A stretch of 64,000 bases of DNA, from assembly GCF_042654585.1 (NCBI RefSeq), contig NZ_JBHSGR010000011.1:62001-126000 (forward strand), read 5' to 3'. How positions within the stretch are numbered: the stretch's first letter is position 1; each line of letters starts with the position of its first letter. The DNA is from Geodermatophilus arenarius (GTDB lineage: Bacteria; Actinomycetota; Actinomycetes; Mycobacteriales; Geodermatophilaceae). The position numbers and the translations under genes were made by a program. This document shows, piece after piece, positions 25,240-35,043 of the stretch. The notes beneath the pieces are model-generated. The model saw only the letters and a list, made by a program, of their open reading frames with translations. It was not told the origin of the DNA and did not search any database.

Positions 25240-27465
25240 ATGAGCGCCGCCCCGACCCTCCCGTCCCCGGCTCCCGACCCGCTCCGCCGTGTGGTCGACG
25301 ACGAGGCGCTCGCCCGCTGCGCCGAGGAGCCGATCGCCGTCCCCGGCGCGATCCAGCCGCACGGCGCGCTGCTCGCCGTCACCGAGCCCGACCTCGCCGT
25401 CGTCGTCGCCTCGGCCAACGCCGCCGCCGTCCTCGGCACCGACCCCACCGGCCGCACGCTGGCCGACCTGCTGACCCCCGCCGAGATCGACCGGCTGCGG
25501 GCGGCGCTGGCCGCGGACCTCGTCGAGGCCGACCCGCTGCGGGTGGCGCCCGCCGGCACCGAGCTGGACCTGGTCCTGTCCCGCAGCGGCGACCTGCTGG
25601 TCACCGAGTGGGAGCCGGTCGCCGGCGCCGGGCAGGCCGGCGCGGCCTGGCACCGGCGGCTGCCGACCGTGCTGCAGCGGCTGTCCGCGCCGACGTCGCT
25701 GGAGGGGCTGACCGCCGTCCTGGCCCGCGAGGTGCGGGCGCTGACCGGCTTCGACCGGGTGATGGTCTACCGCTTCGACGCCGAGTGGAACGGCGAGGTG
25801 GTCGCCGAGGACCGGCGGGCGGACCTCGAGCCCTTCCTCGGCCTGCACTACCCGGCCGGTGACATCCCCGCCCAGGCCCGCGCCCTCTACGCCACCAACT
25901 GGATGCGGCTGATCCCCGACGCCACCTACACGCCGGTCCCGCTGGAGCCGCCGCTGGTGCCGGGGACGGGGCGGCCGCTGGACCTGTCCGGCGCGGTGCT
26001 GCGCAGCGTCTCGCCGGTGCACCTGGAGTACCTGGCCAACATGGGCGTCACCGCGTCGATGTCGGTGTCGCTCATCGACCGCGGGAAGCTCTGGGGACTC
26101 GTCGCCTGCCACGGCTACAGCGGCGCCCACCGCCCCTCCTACGCCGACCGCACCGCCGCGGAGTTCCTCGGCCGCACCGCCTCGCTGCTGCTGCACACCA
26201 CCGTCGAGGCCGGCGAGCGCGACCGGGTGGTCGCCGTCGCGCAACGGGAGGCGGAGCTGGTGGCCGCGATCGGCCGCACGCCGCGCACGCCCGCGGCCGC
26301 GCTCGTGGACGGGGACCTCACCGCGCTGGACCTGCTGCCCGCCGCCGGCGCCGCGGTCCGCCTCGACGGGCGGCTGCACCTGCTCGGGCGCACCCCGCCG
26401 GCCGAGCGGGTCGCTGCCGTCGTCCCCGCGGTGCTGCGGGTCGGCGGCGCGACCGACCGGCTCACCCTCGCGCTGCCCGGCTTCGAGGACCTCGCCGACG
26501 ACGCCAGCGGCGTGCTCGCCGTCGAGGTCGGCGGCGGGCGCGGCGACTTCCTGGCGTGGTTCCGACCCGAGACCCCGCGCGAGGTCAGCTGGGGCGGCGA
26601 CCCGCACACGTCGAAGGTCACCGACGGGCGGCTGTCCCCGCGCCGGTCGTTCGCCCGCTGGACCGAGACCGTGCGCGGCACCGCCCGCCCGTGGCGCGAG
26701 CACGAGGTCGCCGCCGCCCGCGCGCTGGCCGGCCACCTCGGCGAGGCGAGGCTCGCCCGCGCCGGCGAGGACGACCGGCTCTCGGCCGCGCTGCAGCGCA
26801 CCCTGTTGCTCGAGGAGCTGCCCAAGGTGCCCGGCGTCGCGCTCGGCGCGCGGTACCGGCCGAGCGAGGCCGACGTCGTCGGCGGCGACTGGTACGACCT
26901 GGTGCCGCTGCCCAGCGGCCGGCTGGCCGTGGTGCTCGGCGACGTCGCCGGGCACGGCCTGACCGCCGCGTCGGTGACCGCCCAGCTGCGGCACGCGCTG
27001 CGCGCCGCGCTGCTGCGCGACGAGGGCCCGGCCGCGGCGCTGGCCGAGCTCAACCGCCTGGTCGCCGCGCTGCTGCCGGGGGAGATGGCGACCGCCCTCG
27101 TCGTCCAGCTCGACCCGGCCGGCGGCGCGCTGGCGCTGGCCAACGCCGGGCACCTGCCCGCCGTGCACGCGCACGACGGCGCCGCGCGGCTGGTCACCGA
27201 CGGCCGCGGGCCGGCGCTCGGCCTCCTCGACGACGCCGACTTCCCCGAGGTGGAGCTGCGGCTGGACCCCGGCGACCGGCTGCTGCTCTACAGCGACGGG
27301 CTGGTCGAGCGGCGCGACCGCCCGCTGCCCGAGGGCCTGGAGGCGGTGCGCGCGACGGTGGCGGGCCTGGCCGGGGAGCCGCAGGAGGTCGTGGACGGCG
27401 TCGTCGCGGCGCTGGACCCCGCGGGCACCGACGACGTCACCGTGGTGGGGCTGGCCCGGGTCTAG
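25240..27465 (+). CDS. Bacteriophytochrome fused to SpoIIE/PP2C-type phosphatase
   Basis: 741 residues. The photosensory core is PAS-GAF-PHY: the biliverdin-attachment Cys27 sits in ARCAEEPIAVPGAIQPHG, the GAF domain has GDIPAQAR (Asp208 region), SPVHLEYLANMGVTASMSVSL (about 259-280) and GLVACHG (His291 region), and the PHY domain (about 330-520) contains PREVSWGGDPHTSK, resembling the PRxSF tongue. Residues about 520-741 are a SpoIIE/RsbU-type PP2C phosphatase (VVGGDWYDLVPL near 546, VLGDVAGHGLTAA, LYSDGLVERRD, GTDDVTVVGLARV). Red/far-red light should control dephosphorylation of the STAS protein encoded just upstream. No heme oxygenase gene lies in the window. Confidence 0.93.
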   Translation: MSAAPTLPSPAPDPLRRVVDDEALARCAEEPIAVPGAIQPHGALLAVTEPDLAVVVASANAAAVLGTDPTGRTLADLLTPAEIDRLRAALAADLVEADPLRVAPAGTELDLVLSRSGDLLVTEWEPVAGAGQAGAAWHRRLPTVLQRLSAPTSLEGLTAVLAREVRALTGFDRVMVYRFDAEWNGEVVAEDRRADLEPFLGLHYPAGDIPAQARALYATNWMRLIPDATYTPVPLEPPLVPGTGRPLDLSGAVLRSVSPVHLEYLANMGVTASMSVSLIDRGKLWGLVACHGYSGAHRPSYADRTAAEFLGRTASLLLHTTVEAGERDRVVAVAQREAELVAAIGRTPRTPAAALVDGDLTALDLLPAAGAAVRLDGRLHLLGRTPPAERVAAVVPAVLRVGGATDRLTLALPGFEDLADDASGVLAVEVGGGRGDFLAWFRPETPREVSWGGDPHTSKVTDGRLSPRRSFARWTETVRGTARPWREHEVAAARALAGHLGEARLARAGEDDRLSAALQRTLLLEELPKVPGVALGARYRPSEADVVGGDWYDLVPLPSGRLAVVLGDVAGHGLTAASVTAQLRHALRAALLRDEGPAAALAELNRLVAALLPGEMATALVVQLDPAGGALALANAGHLPAVHAHDGAARLVTDGRGPALGLLDDADFPEVELRLDPGDRLLLYSDGLVERRDRPLPEGLEAVRATVAGLAGEPQEVVDGVVAALDPAGTDDVTVVGLARV

Positions 27466-28763
27466 CCGGGGGCGCCGCCGCGGACGAGGTAGCGGTAGGC
27501 CGGGGAGTCCGGCGCCAGGTGCTGGATGCGCAGCGGGTTCGCGGCGATCCGGTCGAGCAGGCCGGGCAGCGCGGAGGCGGTGCCGAGCTCGATGCCGGTG
27601 AGCGCGGCGCCGGTCTCCCGCTCGTCCCGCTTGACGTACTCGAACAGCACGATGTCGTCGTCGGGACCGAGCACGTCGTCGAGGAAGCGGCGCAGCGCGC
27701 CGGGCTCCTGGGGGAACTCCACGAGGAAGTAGTGCTTGAGCCCCTGGTGCACCAGGGAGCGCTCGATGACCTCGGCGTACCGGCTGACGTCGTTGTTGCC
27801 GCCGGACAGCACGCAGACCACCGTCTGCCCCGGCTCGACCCGCACGGTGCCGCCGGTGAGCGCGGCGGAGGCCAGCGCGCCCGCGGGCTCGGCGATGATC
27901 CCGTCGACCTGGTACAGGTCGAGCATCTCGGTGCAGACCCGGCCCTCGGGGACGGCGACCAGCTCGGCGCCGCAGTCGCGCACCAGCGGGTGGGTGACCG
28001 CCCCGGCCCGCCGGACCGCGGCGCCGTCGACGAAGGTGTCGATCTCCGCCAGCTCGACCGGCCGCCCGGCGGCCAGGGCCGCGGCCATGCTCGCCGCGCC
28101 CGCCGGCTCCACCCCGACCACCCGGGTGCCGGGGGCGGCCTGCGCGAGCCAGGTACCGCAGCCGGCCAGCAGCCCGCCCCCTCCGAGCGGCAGGACGACG
28201 ACGTCGGGCGCGCGGCCGCCGAGCTGGTCGAGCACCTCCACCGCGACGGTCGCCTGCCCGACGACGACCGGCCAGGCGTCGAACGCCGGGACCAGCGTGG
28301 CGCCGGTCGTGCGGGCGTGCGCCGCGGCGGCGGCCGCGGCGTCGTCGTAGGTGTCGCCGGTGACGACGAGCTCGACGGTGTCCCCGCCGAGGGCCTGGAT
28401 GCGGGCGCGCTTCTGGCGCGGCGTCGTGCCGGGGACGAAGACCGCGCCGCGCACGCCGAGCGCCCGGCAGGCGTACGCGACGCCCTGGCCGTGGTTGCCG
28501 GCGCTCGCGCAGACCACGCCGGCGGCGCGGGCGGCGTCGTCGAGGCGGCTGATCGTGTTGTACGCGCCGCGGACCTTGTACGAGCGGCCGACCTGCAGGT
28601 CCTCCCGCTTGAGCCACACGTGGGCGCCGGTGAGTGCGGAGAGCCGCTCGTTGCGCTGCAGCGGCGTGCGCTCGGCGACCCCGGCCAGCCGCCCGACGGC
28701 GTCGCGCACGTCGGCGGCGAAGTCCCGGATCGCGGTCGCCTCGGTCGTCCCGGCGGTGCTCAC
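27462..28763 (-). CDS. ilvA: Threonine ammonia-lyase (threonine dehydratase) with C-terminal ACT-like domain
   Basis: 433 residues from the GTG at 28763. A PLP fold-type II enzyme: Lys63 in GRSYKVRGAYN forms the Schiff base, ASAGNHGQGVA binds the substrate carboxylate, and LPLGGGGLLAG binds the phosphate. Residues about 345-420 are one ACT-like regulatory domain (HYFLVEFPQEPGALRRFL, TGIELG). It converts L-threonine to 2-oxobutanoate and ammonia for isoleucine synthesis. One ACT-like domain fits the shorter actinobacterial form. Its TAG stop overlaps the convergent phytochrome stop in a shared CTAG. Confidence 0.93.
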   Translation of the reverse strand: MSTAGTTEATAIRDFAADVRDAVGRLAGVAERTPLQRNERLSALTGAHVWLKREDLQVGRSYKVRGAYNTISRLDDAARAAGVVCASAGNHGQGVAYACRALGVRGAVFVPGTTPRQKRARIQALGGDTVELVVTGDTYDDAAAAAAAHARTTGATLVPAFDAWPVVVGQATVAVEVLDQLGGRAPDVVVLPLGGGGLLAGCGTWLAQAAPGTRVVGVEPAGAASMAAALAAGRPVELAEIDTFVDGAAVRRAGAVTHPLVRDCGAELVAVPEGRVCTEMLDLYQVDGIIAEPAGALASAALTGGTVRVEPGQTVVCVLSGGNNDVSRYAEVIERSLVHQGLKHYFLVEFPQEPGALRRFLDDVLGPDDDIVLFEYVKRDERETGAALTGIELGTASALPGLLDRIAANPLRIQHLAPDSPAYRYLVRGGAPG

Positions 28764-28804
28764 GGTGCTCCATCCTCCCCGCAGCCGGGGTGCTCCTGCG
28801 GACG

Positions 28805-28840
28805 GTCGTGCTCTGCCTGCACCTGTGTGCAGAGCACGAC
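28805..28840 (-). terminator. Hairpin terminator after the DUF4011 helicase gene
   Basis: GTCGTGCTCTGC at 28805-28816 pairs with GCAGAGCACGAC at 28829-28840. It lies just 16 bases after the helicase stop at 28856. The core is the same as in the rtcB terminator. Confidence 0.8.
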
Positions 28841-28855
28841 CGCGTGGCGGAGAGG

Positions 28856-31800
28856 TCAGCGGGCGGTGAGCCGGCCGTCGTCGCCGGCGGTGACCCGCCC
28901 GGCGGCGGTGACGCGGGCCAGCGCCCGGGCCAGCAGCGGCGCCAGCGACGGCGTGCGGCGGCGGTAGCCGAACACCTCGCCGGTGCGCAGGAACAGCTCG
29001 TCCTGGGTCAGGCCGTCGGACGCGCGGCACAGGGCGACCATCGCGTTGCCGACCTCCTGCACCGGCACCTGCTCGAGCGGGCGTGCGGTGCTGGTGGCCT
29101 GGCGGCGGAACGCGGTCCAGGTCTCCCGGTCCAGCGTCCCGGGCCAGACGACGTCGCCGTCGAGCGAGCCCTCGGGCAGCAGGGCCAGCAGCGCGTCGCG
29201 GCGGGCCTCGCTCACCCGGGTCAGCCCGAACGCGCCGGCGGCCAGCCGCGCGAGGCGGTCGCGGTGCACCGGCCCCTCCGCCTTGACCCCGGCGGTCAGG
29301 ACGCGCCGCACGAGCCGGGCGTTGCGCGGGTCGGCCAGGTCGTCGAGGACCTTGCGGTCGCCCGCGGGCCTGGGCGCCCACGCGCGGAACCGCAGCTCCT
29401 GCGCGGGCTCCTCGACGGGGTCGGGGACGACGGTCAGCGGCACCGGGGTCACCGGCGTCGTCACCACCGGGGCCTCGACCGGCGCGTGCCGCGGCACCGG
29501 CAGCGCGGTGACCGCGGCCGACACCATCGAGCGCAGCGTCGGCAGCCCGCGGGACTCCGGCTCGGGGTCGGGCTGCGGCTCGGTCTCCCGCTCCGGCTCG
29601 GCGACGGGGAGCTCGACGACGGGGGCGGGGACGTCGTCCACCACGGTGAGGGCGGCGGCCGGGGGAGCGGGTGCCGGCTCGGGGACCGCGGCCACCGCCG
29701 CGACCAGGCGGTCGAGGACGGCGTCGCGGTCGCGCAGCCACGAGGGCAGCCACACCCGCTCGACGACGGGCCAGCCGAGCATCCCGGACAGCACCTCGAC
29801 AGGGAGGCCGTCGCGGTCGCCGACGGTGCGGCGGCGCGCCCACTCGGGGCCGTCGAGCAGCACCGCCATGACCGGGCTGTCCGGCGTGGCGGCCCGGGCC
29901 ACGGACAGGTCGACGCGGAACTCCGACAGGCCGACGTCGGTGCGCACCGCCAGCCCGCGCCCGCGCAGCGCCGCGGCGATCTCCTCGCGGTGCCGGTCGG
30001 GCACCGACGGCCGCCGGGCCTCGCGGGGCAGCGCGTCGGTGCCGAGCGCCGCCAGGTCGAGGTAGGCGCGCAGGTGCTTGATGCCCAGCGACGACGTCTG
30101 CTCCGCGCGCAGCGCCGACGGGTCGAAGGAGGAGAAGACGACGACCTGCCGCCGGGCGCGGGTGATCGCCACGTTGAGCCGGCGCTCGCCGCCCACCCGG
30201 TTGAGCGGGCCGAAGTTCAGCGGCAGCACGCCGCGGTCGTCGGGGCTGAAGCCGGTGGAGAACAGCACGACGTCGCGCTCGTCGCCCTGCACGTTCTCCA
30301 GGTTCTTGACGAACAGGCCCTCGCCGTCGGTGCGGTCCAGCGCCTCGGTCAGCCGCTCGTCGCCGGCGTCGCGCAGCAGCGACTCGATGTAGGCCCGCTG
30401 CTGGGTGTTGAAGGTGACCACGCCGATCGACGGCACCGCTGTGGCATCCCCGCCCGTACCCGCGTCGAACCGGCGGCGGACCTCGGCGACGACGGCCTTG
30501 GCCTCCATCGGGTTGGTGCGCAGCAGCCGGCCGGCGCCGGCGCGGTGGAAGGTGCCCTGCACGCGGACCAGCGAGATGCCGCGGCCGTCGACGTCGGGCG
30601 AGGGCCGCCCGTGGGTGGGCGCCGGGAACGACGACAGCCGGTTCTCGTAGTAGTGCGCGTTGCTGAACGCGATCAGCGACTCGTCCTGGCTGCGGTAGTG
30701 CCAGGACAGCCAGTGCCGCGGCACCCGCGCCTGCACGCACTCGGAGAGGATCGACTCCTCGTCCTCGACGGCGGTGCCGAGCAGCTCGGCGAGCTCGTCG
30801 TCGAGGACGGACACCGGCTCGGCGAACGACGTCGGCGGCATCTGCTCGCTGTCCCCGACGACCACGGCGGCCTTGGCCCGGCCGAGCGCGCCGACGGCGT
30901 CGGCGACGCGGATCTGCGAGGCCTCGTCGAAGACCACCAGGTCGAACAACCCGGCCCGCGCGGGGAAGAACCGCGCCACCGAGTCGGGGCTGACCAGCAC
31001 GCACGGCACGACCGCGGTGACCAGGTCGCCGTACTCGGCCAGCAGCGCGCGCACGCCCAGGCCCCGGCGGGAGCGGCCGAGCTCGCGCTGCAGGGCGCCG
31101 AGCCGGTCGTCGGCGGTGCCGTCAGAGGCGGTGCCGTCAGAGGCGAGGCCGAGGTCCCGGCCGGCCAGCACCTCGGCCGGCAGCGCGGCGGCCAGGTGCC
31201 GGCGCACCGCGCGGGAGGCGGCGGTGAAGCGGGTGATCGCCTTGCCGTGCGCGGCCTCGTCGAAGCCGTCCAGCCCGGTGGCGGCGCGGCGCTCGGCCGA
31301 CGACGCGGCGGCCAGGCCGTGCTCGAACGCGCGCGGGGCGTCCTCGGCGGGCAGCCGGCCCGACACCAGCGCGGCGCGGGCCTCGGTGAGCCCGGCGGCG
31401 CGCAGCGGCTCGAGGGTGTCGAGGAACTCCGCCCAGCGGCGCAGCGAGATCAGCCCGCTGTGCTCGACGCCGCGCTCGGGCCGGGTCATCGCCCAGCGCA
31501 GCACCACGCCGTCGTCACCGCACCAGGCGGCCAGCGCGGCCGGGGTGCTGGAGCAGACCCGCAGCAGCGCGTCGAGCCCGTCGCGCAGCCGGACGACGGC
31601 GGCGGCCGCGGCGGCGTCCGGCCCGGGCCCGGCGACGACGTAGCGGCGCAGCGCGACGGCGAACTCGCGGGCGCTGTCGACGACCGCGCCGGCGCGGCGC
31701 AGCCAGGCGACCTGCCCGTCGAGCAGCGTGGGCTCCAGCAGCGGGTTCCACCCGGCCGGCACCGACAGACCGGGGATGACCGAGGCGCGGGCGGCGATCC

Positions 31801-34800
31801 CGGTGGCGGCGGTCTGCAGCCGCCACAGCGAGGCGGTGAGCTCGGCGACGTCGCGCAGCTTGACCGTCACACCCGGGCGCAGCACCGGCGCGAGCTGCAC
31901 GCGCACCGCGCGCAGCCCCTGCCGGCGGGCCCACCAGCGGGCGGCCTGCGCGGTCTGGGCGGCGACGTAGAGGTCGGCCAGCGGCAGCGCCAGCGCCTCC
32001 GGGGTCGCGAGCTCCAGCCCCGGGTGGACCGCGGAGGTGAACGCGGCGACCTCGCCGAGCACCGTCGTCGTCGCGGTCGTCCAGCGCTCGGTGGGCACCT
32101 CGTCGAGGACGTCCATGCCGATCGTGGAGCCCACCGCCGGACCGGACAGCAGGTGGGCGAGGTCGTCGAGGTCGCCGGGGGTGCGCACCTCGCGCAGCGC
32201 CCGCGCCAGGTGCTCCTCGGCCGGCAGCGCGCGCATGGCGGCGTCGACCTCGGCGGCGGCGGCCTGGGCGGCGCGCAGGTCGACCCGCGCGGTGTCGACG
32301 AACGCCCACGGGTGCCGCGGCGAGGGGCGGACCAGGTCGGCGACGTCGGGCAGCAGCGCCAGCGCGCGGCGCACCTCGGCCAGCGTCGCCGCGGGCGCGG
32401 CGGCGGCGAAGGTCTGCGGCACCGGCAGCTGCGGGACGTCGTCGCCGAGCGCGAGCTGCGCCGTCCGCGCGGAGTAGTACGACAGCCCTGCCGCGTTCGG
32501 CGCGTGCAGCCGGTCGGCGTAGCGGGCCAGCGTGCGGCGGGCGGCGCGCAGGTCGTCGCCGTCGGCGGCCAGGCCCTGCTCGTCGACGGCGACGGCGTGG
32601 TCCAGCGCCGCGCGCACCCGGGCGCGGACCTCGGCGGCGCGGGCGCCCCGGTCGTGCAGGTCGAGGGCGAACGGGCCCATGCCGACCGCCTCGAGCCGCC
32701 GGGCGACGACGTCGAGCGCGGCCCGCTTCTCGGCGACGAACAGCACCCGCTTGCCGTCGGCGACCGCGCGGGTGAGCAGGTTGGTGATGGTCTGCGACTT
32801 GCCGGTGCCGGGCGGGCCCTCCAGCACGAACGTGCGCCCGGCGACGCCCTCGGCCACCGCGCGCAGCTGCGAGGCGTCGGCGGGGACGGGGCAGCGGGCG
32901 GCCAGCTCGTCGAGGTCGACGTCGGCGGCCGCGGCCGGCACCGGGTCGGCGAACGCCTCGGTCGGGGCGTGCACGAGGTGGTGCACCAGCGGGTTGGCGG
33001 TGAGCTCGGCCCAGTGCTCGTCGAGGTCGCGCCACAGCCGGTACTTGGCGAACTGCAGGACGGCGAGGTCGGCGGTCGCCTCGACGCGGAACGGCAGCCC
33101 GGCGTCGGCCAGCGCCTGGCGGACGGCGGTCAGCGCGGTGTCGACGTCGATGCCCTCGCCGTCCAGCCCCGGCACGGTCAGGCCGTGCACCTGGCGCAGC
33201 TTCTCCAGCAGGCACCAGTTGGGGCTGGCGGCGGAGGACTCGTCGGCGCTGAGCCGGTAGGCGCCGGTGCGGCCCGCGGGGGAGAGGACCACCGGCAGCA
33301 GCACCAGCGGCGAGCGCAGCGCCCGGCCGTCGAGCTCCCAGGCCAGGCTGCCGATCGCGACGTGGAGGTTGTTGGCGCCGGTCTCCTCGCGGACCGTCCG
33401 CGCCCGGTGCGCCAGCCCGCGCAGCCGGGGCAGGTAGCCGCCCTCGGTGACGTCGGCGTGCACCGCGCGGCGGTCCACCAGCGTCTCGCCGAGCAGGCCG
33501 ACCGGCAGCTCGCGGGCCGAGCGCACGCCGCGCTCGACGTGCACGGCGGCCAGCCGGTCGCTGGGCAGCAGGGTGAGGGCGTCGTCGCCGGTGAGCAGGT
33601 CGGCGAGGCCGGCGAGGTAGGCGTCGGGGACGACCAGCGGCAGGCCGGCGCCCTCGGTGTAGTTGATCAGCCGGTTGCGCAGGCTGAGGTCGAGCAGGGC
33701 GTTCTTCCACTGCTGCACCCGCGGCGGCACGCCGGGGCGGCCGCCCGCGACCGGGGCGGCGTGCCGGCCGGCCGGGCGGGCGGCGGGGTCGTGCTCGGCC
33801 GCGCGGTACTCGATGACCTGCACCGAGCCGTCCGGGCCGCGGGTGCGGGCGGGCAGCGGCAGGATGCCGTCGCGGCGGGCGCGGTGGACGTCGGTGACGC
33901 CGACGACGCGGTCCAGGGGCCCGGGCAGCCAGGCGTCGTAGGCGGCCCGGTGCAGCCGGTCGGCGTCGGGCTCCTCGGCGCTGCGGCTGGTCAGCAGCGT
34001 CGTCTCCACCAGCCGCACCAGGCCGAGGTCGACCAGGTTGACCAGCGGCGCGACGTCGGTGGTGGCCGCGCTCTCCGCGGTGCGCTCCTCGCGCCAGTAG
34101 CCGAGGAAGGCGTGCCCCTCGGCCACCCACAGCAGCGGCCGCACGCCGGCGGCCTCGAGCGCGGCGGCGAGCACGACGACGGTGTCCAGGCACGTGCCCA
34201 CCCGGCCGTCGAGCACGTCGCCGGGGGTGCGCACCTTCTGGCCGATGTCGGCCCAGCTGGCCGGGGGCTCGCTGTAGCGGATGCCGCGGGCGCGCACGGC
34301 CGCGGCGATCGCGGCGACGATCTCGTCGACCCGCTCGGGACCGGCCTGGTAACCCTGCACCGACGGGTCGTCGGTGCGCTCCTCGAGCACCGCGGCGGCC
34401 TCGGCCAGCAGCGCGGTCACCGCGGGGTGGTTGGGCAGGACGTGCGCGGCGAGCATCTCCAGCGCCAGCGGCACCGGGGTGGCCAGCCACTGGCTGGCGG
34501 CGAGCACCTGCACCGGGACGGCGGTGCCGGCGACGTCCACGCCGTCGACGGCGACGTCGATCTCGATCGACCCGGGCCGCTGCTCCTCGATCTGCAGCAT
34601 CGCGGCGGGGTCCATGACCAGGCCGACGTCGCTGAGCACGGTCGTGGTGTCGGCGTCGAGGTCGACCAGCAGCTCGACCGGGCTGCCGATGGGGCCCTCG
34701 GCGTCCTGGACGCCCAGGCGCACGGTGGCGCCGCGGACCGCCGCGCCGTGGTTGGTGAACGCCAGCCGCGACACGACCGGCACCCGGTTGTGCGCGAGGG

Positions 34801-34891
34801 CGTAGGAGAGCACCGGCGTGCTGGTGGCCGAGATCGCCACGGCAGCCCGGACCCCGTCGTGCGGATGCGGGCGGGTGTCCGTGGTGCTCAT
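28856..34891 (-). CDS. Giant DUF4011-type SF1 helicase with transglutaminase-like and Vsr-like nuclease domains
   Basis: 2011 residues. An N-terminal beta domain (1-200) is followed by a transglutaminase-like fold (GTCLDTVVVLAAAL near 229, EGHAFLGYW near 255), a DUF4011 segment (about 390-410, QQWKNALLDLSLRNRLIN), and a split SF1 helicase with Walker A GPPGTGKSQT near 690, a long insertion, VVFDEASQI near 1315, WHYRSQDES near 1397 and NVAITRARRQVVV near 1580. After this come a predicted Vsr/MTES_1575-like nuclease (about 1635-1720; LAVRTDVGLSEFRVDLSV, VLLDGPEWARR) and a DUF3320-type C-terminal domain (about 1945-2011). Such COG1112 proteins include anti-phage factors. No obvious partner gene exists; it is monocistronic and divergent from a small anchored protein. 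Confidence 0.88.
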   Translation of the reverse strand: MSTTDTRPHPHDGVRAAVAISATSTPVLSYALAHNRVPVVSRLAFTNHGAAVRGATVRLGVQDAEGPIGSPVELLVDLDADTTTVLSDVGLVMDPAAMLQIEEQRPGSIEIDVAVDGVDVAGTAVPVQVLAASQWLATPVPLALEMLAAHVLPNHPAVTALLAEAAAVLEERTDDPSVQGYQAGPERVDEIVAAIAAAVRARGIRYSEPPASWADIGQKVRTPGDVLDGRVGTCLDTVVVLAAALEAAGVRPLLWVAEGHAFLGYWREERTAESAATTDVAPLVNLVDLGLVRLVETTLLTSRSAEEPDADRLHRAAYDAWLPGPLDRVVGVTDVHRARRDGILPLPARTRGPDGSVQVIEYRAAEHDPAARPAGRHAAPVAGGRPGVPPRVQQWKNALLDLSLRNRLINYTEGAGLPLVVPDAYLAGLADLLTGDDALTLLPSDRLAAVHVERGVRSARELPVGLLGETLVDRRAVHADVTEGGYLPRLRGLAHRARTVREETGANNLHVAIGSLAWELDGRALRSPLVLLPVVLSPAGRTGAYRLSADESSAASPNWCLLEKLRQVHGLTVPGLDGEGIDVDTALTAVRQALADAGLPFRVEATADLAVLQFAKYRLWRDLDEHWAELTANPLVHHLVHAPTEAFADPVPAAAADVDLDELAARCPVPADASQLRAVAEGVAGRTFVLEGPPGTGKSQTITNLLTRAVADGKRVLFVAEKRAALDVVARRLEAVGMGPFALDLHDRGARAAEVRARVRAALDHAVAVDEQGLAADGDDLRAARRTLARYADRLHAPNAAGLSYYSARTAQLALGDDVPQLPVPQTFAAAAPAATLAEVRRALALLPDVADLVRPSPRHPWAFVDTARVDLRAAQAAAAEVDAAMRALPAEEHLARALREVRTPGDLDDLAHLLSGPAVGSTIGMDVLDEVPTERWTTATTTVLGEVAAFTSAVHPGLELATPEALALPLADLYVAAQTAQAARWWARRQGLRAVRVQLAPVLRPGVTVKLRDVAELTASLWRLQTAATGIAARASVIPGLSVPAGWNPLLEPTLLDGQVAWLRRAGAVVDSAREFAVALRRYVVAGPGPDAAAAAAVVRLRDGLDALLRVCSSTPAALAAWCGDDGVVLRWAMTRPERGVEHSGLISLRRWAEFLDTLEPLRAAGLTEARAALVSGRLPAEDAPRAFEHGLAAASSAERRAATGLDGFDEAAHGKAITRFTAASRAVRRHLAAALPAEVLAGRDLGLASDGTASDGTADDRLGALQRELGRSRRGLGVRALLAEYGDLVTAVVPCVLVSPDSVARFFPARAGLFDLVVFDEASQIRVADAVGALGRAKAAVVVGDSEQMPPTSFAEPVSVLDDELAELLGTAVEDEESILSECVQARVPRHWLSWHYRSQDESLIAFSNAHYYENRLSSFPAPTHGRPSPDVDGRGISLVRVQGTFHRAGAGRLLRTNPMEAKAVVAEVRRRFDAGTGGDATAVPSIGVVTFNTQQRAYIESLLRDAGDERLTEALDRTDGEGLFVKNLENVQGDERDVVLFSTGFSPDDRGVLPLNFGPLNRVGGERRLNVAITRARRQVVVFSSFDPSALRAEQTSSLGIKHLRAYLDLAALGTDALPREARRPSVPDRHREEIAAALRGRGLAVRTDVGLSEFRVDLSVARAATPDSPVMAVLLDGPEWARRRTVGDRDGLPVEVLSGMLGWPVVERVWLPSWLRDRDAVLDRLVAAVAAVPEPAPAPPAAALTVVDDVPAPVVELPVAEPERETEPQPDPEPESRGLPTLRSMVSAAVTALPVPRHAPVEAPVVTTPVTPVPLTVVPDPVEEPAQELRFRAWAPRPAGDRKVLDDLADPRNARLVRRVLTAGVKAEGPVHRDRLARLAAGAFGLTRVSEARRDALLALLPEGSLDGDVVWPGTLDRETWTAFRRQATSTARPLEQVPVQEVGNAMVALCRASDGLTQDELFLRTGEVFGYRRRTPSLAPLLARALARVTAAGRVTAGDDGRLTAR

Positions 34892-35043
34892 GCGTCCTGT
34901 CTACCGGCCCGGACGGACCGGTCCGGTCATCCGCGTGGAGCGTCTGGGGCGGGTGTGACGGGAGCGCCGAGACGTTGCCGGGCGGGCACGGGGGAGCGGG
35001 TCGGTGGCCGGAACCGGGTCGTCCCGTCCGTACGTTCGGCCGG

